Of a DNA stretch of 5,325 nt, positions 1 to 5,325 are shown one piece after another. The stretch is from assembly GCA_023139255.1 (NCBI GenBank), contig JAGLNY010000359.1:1-5325 (forward strand), given 5' to 3'. Origin of the DNA: Spirochaetales bacterium (GTDB lineage: Bacteria > Spirochaetota > Spirochaetia > JABMQR01). Below the pieces are notes generated by a model, which saw only the letters and a program-made list of their open reading frames with translations, ran no database searches and had not been told where the DNA came from. Numbering within the stretch: position 1 is the first letter of the stretch; every line of letters begins with the position of its first letter. The position numbers and the translations under genes were made by a program.

Positions 1-853
1 GTATTGCAAAATCAACCCCGATTTCCCTTACCTCGGCATTTGTTTTACACCCGGCTACTGCGGTATACAGCTCCCCCGGTAAATCGATATTGAACGTCTG
101 CGGGATCAGTTTTATATCAGAGCGCGCTGACAACGGTTTAATTCCCGGTATTATCGGGACATTGATTCCCTCCGCCCTGCAGCGGTTTACAAACTCAAAA
201 AAACGTGAGTTGATAAAAAACATCTGAGTTACGATGTAATCAGCACCGGCTTCGATCTTTTGTTTCAGCATCGCAATATCGTGATCCATATTCGGGGCTT
301 CCGCATGCTTCTCCGGATACCCTGCCACGCCAATGCAGAAATTTGTCTTTTTTGGATTTTTTAGTCCTGCATCAAGATATCTTCCCTCATTTATGGAAGA
401 AACCTGCTGTACAAGCTCATTCGCATAGCTGTGCCCCTGCTTAGTAGGTATAAATCTTCTCTCCCCGTGGGGGGGATCCCCTCTCAATGCAAACACATTA
501 TCAATTCCCAGAAAATTCAGTTCAATAAGTTCATTTTCTATATTCTCAGCGGTTGAACCCCCGCAAAGAAGGTGAGGTACTACTTCAATATTATATTTGT
601 ATTTTACAGCAGCAGAAAGTGCGACAGTTCCCGGCCGTTTCTGGAGAACCCTTCTCTCTGCCAATCCATCTTTCCGTTCAATATAGACAACTTCCTGCTG
701 GTGGTAGGTAAAATTAATGTAAGAAGGATTATATTCCATCAGCATCTCTATTGCCTCAGATATCTTATCCATCTGATGTCCCTTCAGCGGCGGCAGCAGT
801 TCAAAGGTAAACAGCGGCTTTTTTGCAGTTGCTAGTATTTCTGTAACTTTCAT
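1..853 (-). CDS. metF: Methylenetetrahydrofolate reductase MetF (C-terminus cut by window edge)
   Basis: This gene encodes 5,10-methylenetetrahydrofolate reductase, a cytosolic FAD-dependent TIM-barrel enzyme that makes the 5-methyl-tetrahydrofolate used by MetH. I translated it by hand from the ATG at 853-851; 284 codons are open to the window edge with no stop. Family members of this type are roughly 315-320 residues, so about 30-35 C-terminal residues are probably missing. Visible motifs are FTFELLPP near residues 15-22, with Glu18 matching the catalytic Glu28 of E. coli MetF; LRGDPP at 123-128, with Asp126 matching Asp120 of the flavin site; CIGVAGYPEKH at 173-183; and YIVTQMFF at 206-213, with Gln210 matching Gln183 of the folate site. 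The start is supported by AGGTGA 8 bases upstream. It follows metH by 29 bp on the same strand and is probably cotranscribed with it. Identity is near certain; the missing end is an effect of the window, not evidence of a broken gene. Confidence 0.95.
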   Translation of the reverse strand, partial: MKVTEILATAKKPLFTFELLPPLKGHQMDKISEAIEMLMEYNPSYINFTYHQQEVVYIERKDGLAERRVLQKRPGTVALSAAVKYKYNIEVVPHLLCGGSTAENIENELIELNFLGIDNVFALRGDPPHGERRFIPTKQGHSYANELVQQVSSINEGRYLDAGLKNPKKTNFCIGVAGYPEKHAEAPNMDHDIAMLKQKIEAGADYIVTQMFFINSRFFEFVNRCRAEGINVPIIPGIKPLSARSDIKLIPQTFNIDLPGELYTAVAGCKTNAEVREIGVDFAI

Positions 854-861
854 TCTTTTCC

Positions 862-867
862 TCACCT
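862..867 (-). promoter_or_regulatory. Shine-Dalgarno site of metF
   Basis: On the minus strand AGGTGA sits 8 bases before the ATG at 853 and matches the core anti-Shine-Dalgarno complement AGGAGGTGA. It lies in the 29-bp metH-metF gap (854-882). That gap has no hairpin followed by a T-run, so no terminator separates the genes. The site fixes the metF start and indicates that metF is read from the same message as metH. Confidence 0.75.
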
Positions 868-882
868 ATTCCTAATAAATAA

Positions 883-3800
883 TTAAAGCAGCGGTGCCAG
901 CCATCGTCGGGCTTCATCCATAGTCCACCCTTTTCTTTCAGCATAATCGCTCAACTGATCCTGATCAATCTTCCCGACGGAAAAATGTGCTGCCTGTGTA
1001 TCACTGAATACATATCCGCACACAGACGCAGCCGGATTCATGGCAAATGTCTCTGTCAGGGTTATCCGGGTATTTTCCTCCCCTCCGAGAAGAGAAAAAA
1101 TCAACTCCTTCTCTGTATGATCAGGTGCTGAAGGATATCCTGCAGCAGGACGAATCCCAGGAAAAAGTTCTTTTGACAGGCTTTCAGGATCAACTGTTTC
1201 GTTTTTCGAATATCCCCAAAGATCACTTCGAATTTTTAGATGAATCATCTCAGCAAGTGCCTCTGCCAATCTATCAGCAGTCATTTGAAGGAGCAGGGCT
1301 CGATACGTATCCCCTTCCCGCTGGTATGAATCAATCTCATTCTTTATTTCCAACCCGGCTGTTGCTGCAAAAACCCCGATATAATCCTGTGGTTTACCGT
1401 TACTCGCCCCCGGCAGTATATAGTCAGAGAGTGACATAGACATATTCGAGGCACTCTGCTGTCTGAGAAAGTGAAGGTTAACAAGAAGTTTCCCGTTGTC
1501 CCCCGTATCAAATACCGCAACATCGTCCCCATCAGCAGCCGCAGGAAATATTCCTACCGCTGCACGAGGGATAAAATTCTCATGTTTATCACAATCTGAC
1601 ACAATTTTCAACGCATCCTTCTTTAGTTCTTCTGCCTCTTTTGAGCTGAAAGGCAGTTTCCATGCATGGTACAACATTTTCCAGTTTATAAAGGGCAGCA
1701 ATTCTCCCAGAGAAATATCTTTGAACAGCGTTACCCCGCTTGTTTTCGGGATATACACTGATTGCCGATCCTTTTTATAACGCATATTTCTGGATTCCTG
1801 AAGCGGAATCAGTACAACGGTATCTTTCTCCTGCTCCTTAATGCGTATATTCTCATACACTTCCCGGGTTTCCCTGATCAGGGCTTCTCTCTCTCCCGCT
1901 CGCGTCAACCGGGAAGCAATTCTAACACTGTTTGATGCGTCTGGAACGTACAATACCGGGTTCCTGCTTTCCGGGGCAATATCCAGGGCGGTATGCTCAA
2001 GGGATGTCGTTGCCCCGCCAACAAGGACAGGTACAAAGATTTTCCTTTTATTCAGTTCTGCTACGGTATGCTTCATTTCATGAAGGGATGGCGTTATTAA
2101 CCCGCTCAAACCGATAATATCAACCTTTTCTTTTTCCGCAGCGTCGGCAATTGCTTCAGGTTCAACCATTACACCAAGATCCACAATCTCAAAATTATTA
2201 CAGGCTAAAATAACCGACACTATATTTTTCCCGATATCATGAACATCGCCGCGTACCGTTGCCAGAAGAATTTTCCCCGCAAAAGAGCTTACGCCCCCCT
2301 GCTCCTTTTCAATGAAAGGTCTGAGATAATCCACACACTGCTTCATTACCCGGGCACTTTTCACTACCTGGGGTAAAAACATTTTCCCCTCGGAAAAGAG
2401 TTTGCCCACATGATTCATGCCGTCCATAAGAGGCCCTTCAACAAGGGAGAGGGTGGGAAATCCCTCCCTGAAAGCTGATATTCTTGCTTCCTCAAGGTCT
2501 CCTTCAAGGTATTCTGTTATCCCGCGTACAAGTGAATAGGTCAGCCGTTTGTCTGCAGTCTGCTTTCTCCACTCCTCATCATTTACCACAGCTTTTACAC
2601 CCTTTCCCCCGGATGCAGCAGCAGGGTTAGTGCGGAGATCCCCAGCAATACGGATCAGCTTTTCTGATGATTCCGGTTTCCTGGCCAAGACAACATCTTC
2701 CACAATCCCAAGCAGGATTTTCGGGATATCATCATATACCATAAGCAGTCCCGGATTTACTATGCCCATATCCATCCCTGCCTGTATGGCATGATAGAGA
2801 AATACTGAATGCATCGCCTCGCGGATTGTATTGCTCCCGCGAAAAGCAAATGAAAGATTACTTATTCCCCCACTAATCAGGACTCCGGGAAGATTTTTTT
2901 TAATCCAGCCGGTTGCCTTGATAAAATCAGCGGCGTAGGTATCGTGTTCAGGCATTCCGGTTGCTATCGCAAGAACATTGGGATCAAATATAATATCCTG
3001 AGGCGGGAATTTTGCCGTTTCAACCAATGCTTTGTATGACCTTGCCGCAATATCAATTTTACGCTGATATGTATCAGCCTGACCCTTTTCATCAAACAGC
3101 ATTACGACAACAGCCGCACCGTATTTACGGATTTTTTTTGCTTTCTCCAGAAACTGCGCCTCGCCCTCTTTCAGGCTGATTGAATTAACGATACCTTTTC
3201 CCTGAAGACATTTCAGACCTCTCTCAATAACCTGCCAGTCTGATGAGTCTATCATCACCGGGACCCGGCTGATATCTGGTTCCGCGGCGGCAAAGTGAAG
3301 AAATTTCTCCATCGCATCCCCTGCATCTATCATCGCATCATCCATACATATATCGATGACCTGGGCACCCTGCGCAACCTGATTCCGTGCTATTGATAGT
3401 GCCTGATCAAATTTTTTCTCCCTGATAAGACGGGCGAATTTCCTGGATCCGGCAACATTTGTCCGTTCCCCAATATTGATAAAATTTATCTCTTTTGTGA
3501 TAGTAAGAACTTCCAGACCGCTTAATCTCATTTCAGAATGCGTATCCGGATTTCTAACCGGGAGGGTTCTCGGCTTTGCCCCCTTCACGATTTCAACGAT
3601 TTTCCGAATATGTTCCGGTGTAGTTCCGCAGCAGCCTCCAATAATATTTACCAGGCCTTCCTCAATAAATTCCTGCAGTATAGCGGACATCTGATCCGCA
3701 CTTTGGGTATACTCACCGTTTCTGTCAGGAAATCCTGCGTTGGGATGCACGCTGACCAGGGTTTTTGCTGCAAGCGAAAGTTTCTCAATATGGGTCTTGA

Positions 3801-4566
3801 GTTCCGCAGCTCCCAGGGAACAGTTTAATCCAATGGAAACAGGTTCCGCGTGTTCCAGCGATACGACAAAAGCCTCAGGGGTCTGCCCCGCAAGTAGTCT
3901 TCCACTCGCATCACTGATTGTGCCTGATATCATTATCGGGAGTACTACATCTTTTTCCTCAAACACTTTATTTGCGGCAGCCAGGGCAGCTTTAGCGTTC
4001 AGGGTATCAAAAATTGTCTCTATCAGTAATAAGTCAGCACCGCCCTCAACAAGCCCCTCAATCTGTACCTTATACCCCTGAGCCAGTTCGTCAAAAGAGA
4101 TATCCCGGTATTCCGGACTTTCCACCCGGGGAGAAATTGAGAGTGTTTTGTTTGTTGGACCCAAAGACCCAGCCACAAATCTGGGTCTGCCGTCCCGCAT
4201 CTCAAATTCGACCGCTGCTTGTCGTGCAAGTTCTGCTGAAGCCGCATTGATATCGTAAGTCAATTCTTCAATATGGTAATCACTTAACGAGACGGGATTG
4301 GCTGTGAATGTATTTGTCTTAACAATATCAGCCCCTGCTTCCAGATATCTGCAATGAATATCATAAATTATGTCCGGCCTGGTTAATGACAATAAATCAT
4401 TACATCCTTTCAATGAGTTGTGTACAGAACCAAGCACAGATTCAAGGGATTCATCATAATAATCCTCTTTTTTCAGCTTCTCTTTCTGAATTAATGTTCC
4501 TATTGCACCGTCAAGAACCAGAATTCTTTTCTCTGTTTCATTCCTGAACTGTTCAGCTTTTATCAT
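883..4566 (-). CDS. metH: Cobalamin-dependent methionine synthase MetH, full length
   Basis: This cytosolic enzyme transfers the methyl group of 5-methyl-tetrahydrofolate through cob(I)alamin to homocysteine, giving methionine. It is 1227 residues, the full four-module length. Residues 1-330 are the homocysteine/zinc barrel, with zinc ligands Cys249, Cys312 and Cys313. Residues 355-630 are the folate barrel (GERTN 366-370, Asp440, Asn461, FDPN 527-530, Asn570). Residues 660-755 are the cobalamin cap helices. Residues 760-890 are the Rossmann cobalamin domain, with DVHDIG at 774-779, lower-ligand His776, and Ser821/Thr825/Ser827. Residues 925-1227 are the AdoMet reactivation domain, with Arg1139 and Tyr1144 of RPAAGYP. 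Oddities are Asn961 where E. coli has Asp946, a region about 10 residues shorter just after it, and Cys407 where E. coli has Asn in DINMDEG. The start overlaps the upstream UPF0280 gene by 14 bp and is preceded by GAGGT. Having a reactivation domain, it should need a flavodoxin- or ferredoxin-type reductant encoded elsewhere. Identity is near certain. Confidence 0.98.
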   Translation of the reverse strand: MIKAEQFRNETEKRILVLDGAIGTLIQKEKLKKEDYYDESLESVLGSVHNSLKGCNDLLSLTRPDIIYDIHCRYLEAGADIVKTNTFTANPVSLSDYHIEELTYDINAASAELARQAAVEFEMRDGRPRFVAGSLGPTNKTLSISPRVESPEYRDISFDELAQGYKVQIEGLVEGGADLLLIETIFDTLNAKAALAAANKVFEEKDVVLPIMISGTISDASGRLLAGQTPEAFVVSLEHAEPVSIGLNCSLGAAELKTHIEKLSLAAKTLVSVHPNAGFPDRNGEYTQSADQMSAILQEFIEEGLVNIIGGCCGTTPEHIRKIVEIVKGAKPRTLPVRNPDTHSEMRLSGLEVLTITKEINFINIGERTNVAGSRKFARLIREKKFDQALSIARNQVAQGAQVIDICMDDAMIDAGDAMEKFLHFAAAEPDISRVPVMIDSSDWQVIERGLKCLQGKGIVNSISLKEGEAQFLEKAKKIRKYGAAVVVMLFDEKGQADTYQRKIDIAARSYKALVETAKFPPQDIIFDPNVLAIATGMPEHDTYAADFIKATGWIKKNLPGVLISGGISNLSFAFRGSNTIREAMHSVFLYHAIQAGMDMGIVNPGLLMVYDDIPKILLGIVEDVVLARKPESSEKLIRIAGDLRTNPAAASGGKGVKAVVNDEEWRKQTADKRLTYSLVRGITEYLEGDLEEARISAFREGFPTLSLVEGPLMDGMNHVGKLFSEGKMFLPQVVKSARVMKQCVDYLRPFIEKEQGGVSSFAGKILLATVRGDVHDIGKNIVSVILACNNFEIVDLGVMVEPEAIADAAEKEKVDIIGLSGLITPSLHEMKHTVAELNKRKIFVPVLVGGATTSLEHTALDIAPESRNPVLYVPDASNSVRIASRLTRAGEREALIRETREVYENIRIKEQEKDTVVLIPLQESRNMRYKKDRQSVYIPKTSGVTLFKDISLGELLPFINWKMLYHAWKLPFSSKEAEELKKDALKIVSDCDKHENFIPRAAVGIFPAAADGDDVAVFDTGDNGKLLVNLHFLRQQSASNMSMSLSDYILPGASNGKPQDYIGVFAATAGLEIKNEIDSYQREGDTYRALLLQMTADRLAEALAEMIHLKIRSDLWGYSKNETVDPESLSKELFPGIRPAAGYPSAPDHTEKELIFSLLGGEENTRITLTETFAMNPAASVCGYVFSDTQAAHFSVGKIDQDQLSDYAERKGWTMDEARRWLAPLL

Positions 4567-5320
4567 CTATTATATTTACCTCACACTGTCCGTAAACCGC
4601 AGCTTTGTTATTATATATCAAAAGAGCTGAGATAACATTCTTCTGTTCTTTCAGTTCCTCAATTACTCTATCTACATCATAACTTTTTTGAATCCGGTTC
4701 CCGTATGCGGTAGCCAAGGCATCAGCCTCAGCAGCATTCCTGCATGCGATAGTAACCGCATCGGCCTTTCCAAGACTGACTGAATGGCCAACCGTCCCGG
4801 AAGAGGTGCAGACTCCCAGAGGGGTAACTTCCGGTTGGAAAATAATTCCAATCTTTCCGGACAAGGGTGAATCACCGGCAAAAACTGAGAATCTTACCGG
4901 GTTGGCAGCTGAAACCCAGATATCACCGCCATTTTCCACAATAATTTCACGAATCGGGAATAACTCCAGAAGTTTTCTCCCTATGGCTTCAGAAAAAGCC
5001 CCGGCAACTGCTGCCATTGGGCCTGTACCGGCCAGAAGGGCGGCCGCAATCATTTCATTGACTATTTCAGGGGCTTCGGGATCATCCTGTACCGGCACCA
5101 TGCTTGTCTGAAACAACCTATTTGTAGATATATATCTTTTCAGTTGTCCCCTCAGGAAGTTGATATGTTTAATTGTCCGTTCCTGAAGCTCTTGTACATT
5201 TAGGCTGCTGAATGATTCCGTATCAATCCCAATCCAGATATCGGTCTCACCAACACATGCTGTATATGAACCAAATCCTTTGCCAACCATGCGGTCCCTG
5301 TAGGTTCTCGGTTCATACAT
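4553..5320 (-). CDS. UPF0280 (COG2122) family protein, ApbE-like fold, probable role in sulfide/homocysteine assimilation
   Basis: This is a 255-residue cytosolic protein with no signal peptide or membrane segment. It starts MYEPRTYRDR, typical of UPF0280 proteins, which usually run about 240-260 residues. Family landmarks are GTGPMAAVAGAFSE (98-111), VENGGDIW (128-135), GVCTSSGTVGHS (169-180) and AAEADALATAYGN (196-208). The NGGD and ADALATA segments recall ApbE flavin transferases, but the ApbE HIIDPRTG-type segment is absent, so FAD transferase activity is not expected. From memory, the Methanosarcina COG2122 protein was linked to efficient sulfide assimilation alongside the COG1900 and NIL-ferredoxin homocysteine-forming proteins; the biochemical role remains unsettled. 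The overlap with metH fits a task in making homocysteine, MetH's substrate. The ATG at 5320 gives the expected N-terminus, but its ribosome binding site lies outside the window, so a start slightly further upstream cannot be excluded. The family call is strong; the function is inferred. Confidence 0.88.
   Translation of the reverse strand: MYEPRTYRDRMVGKGFGSYTACVGETDIWIGIDTESFSSLNVQELQERTIKHINFLRGQLKRYISTNRLFQTSMVPVQDDPEAPEIVNEMIAAALLAGTGPMAAVAGAFSEAIGRKLLELFPIREIIVENGGDIWVSAANPVRFSVFAGDSPLSGKIGIIFQPEVTPLGVCTSSGTVGHSVSLGKADAVTIACRNAAEADALATAYGNRIQKSYDVDRVIEELKEQKNVISALLIYNNKAAVYGQCEVNIIDDKS
4578..4582 (-). promoter_or_regulatory. Shine-Dalgarno site of metH inside the upstream gene
   Basis: On the minus strand GAGGT lies 11 bases before the metH ATG (4566-4564), within the last codons of the UPF0280 gene. 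The spacing is somewhat long and the match is five bases. Initiation here is probably helped by ribosomes finishing the upstream gene at 4553-4555, only 11 bases past the metH start codon. No other ATG, GTG or TTG nearby would give a MetH N-terminus that aligns better with the family. Confidence 0.6.
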
Positions 5321-5325
5321 GACAT

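Larger units (their letters stand above)
1..5320 (-). other. Probable UPF0280-metH-metF operon
   Basis: Three same-strand genes are packed with a 14-bp overlap and then a 29-bp gap, with no terminator-like hairpin at either junction. The two downstream products catalyse consecutive steps of methionine formation. The promoter should lie beyond 5325, and more genes may lie beyond either edge. Cotranscription is inferred from spacing and function. Confidence 0.8.

Noticed and set aside
469..475. Run of seven G (seven C on the metF coding strand) as a possible phase-variation tract
   Set aside because: It is short and encodes the GDPPH part of a conserved flavin-site motif in the correct frame. 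A seven-base run alone is weak evidence for programmed slippage.
572..835. Plus-strand open frame of 87 codons within metF
   Set aside because: It lies antisense to a clear MetF coding region, has no recognisable protein family and no good ribosome binding site. It is a shadow frame.
854..882. Possible terminator or promoter between metH and metF
   Set aside because: The 29-bp gap is AT-rich but shows no stem-loop with T-run and is too short for a convincing -35/-10 pair plus leader. It holds only the ribosome binding site.
1047..4250. Many plus- and minus-strand open frames of 60-130 codons inside metH
   Set aside because: They overlap a continuous, well-conserved MetH frame and look like low-complexity or reverse-frame translations with no family motifs.
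4672..5111. Open frames of 69 and 101 codons on either strand within the UPF0280 gene
   Set aside because: Both are out-of-frame readings of a recognised family protein.
4553..5320. Annotation of the UPF0280 gene as an ApbE FAD:protein FMN transferase
   Set aside because: NGGD and ADALATA are shared with the ApbE fold, but the HIIDPRTG-type segment and a lipoprotein or export signal are absent, and the GVCTSSGTVGHS block is typical of UPF0280.
5323..5325. ATG at the right edge as an alternative UPF0280 start
   Set aside because: It is out of frame with the UPF0280 frame; the ATG at 5320 gives the family-typical MYEPRTYR beginning.

Overview
The window holds three genes, all on the minus strand, that read as one tight operon for methyl-group and sulfur-amino-acid metabolism. 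In transcription order (right to left) they are a UPF0280/COG2122 family protein (5320-4553), a full-length cobalamin-dependent methionine synthase, metH (4566-883), and a methylenetetrahydrofolate reductase, metF (853 to beyond position 1, cut by the window edge). The first two genes overlap by 14 bp. The second and third are 29 bp apart, with a good ribosome binding site and no terminator. No promoter, riboswitch, RNA gene, mobile element or repeat array was recognised, and no stretch longer than about 30 bp is without a gene. The operon promoter, and any SAM- or cobalamin-responsive leader, must lie to the right of position 5325.

The likely joint function is methionine supply. MetF reduces methylene-tetrahydrofolate to methyl-tetrahydrofolate. 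MetH passes that methyl group through cobalamin to homocysteine. The UPF0280 family has, as I recall from work on Methanosarcina, been linked to sulfide assimilation into homocysteine in anaerobes. Its translational overlap with metH therefore suggests that sulfide entry, homocysteine formation and methylation are expressed together. That functional link is inference from context; the gene identities of metH and metF are secure.

The organism is bacterial, with moderate GC (roughly mid-40s percent, judged by eye) and Shine-Dalgarno-led genes. A UPF0280 protein points to an anaerobe, such as a spirochaete, deltaproteobacterium, clostridium or Bacteroidota-like lineage. MetF resembles the Bacteroidota-type sequences I remember (FELLPPLKG start, CIGVAGYPEKH motif). 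The phylum cannot be fixed from this window.

The points most worth a second look are the UPF0280-metH-metF linkage, a shortened and substituted AdoMet-contact region in the MetH reactivation domain (Asn961 where E. coli has Asp946, with about 10 residues missing after it), and a conserved-looking cysteine in the UPF0280 protein.
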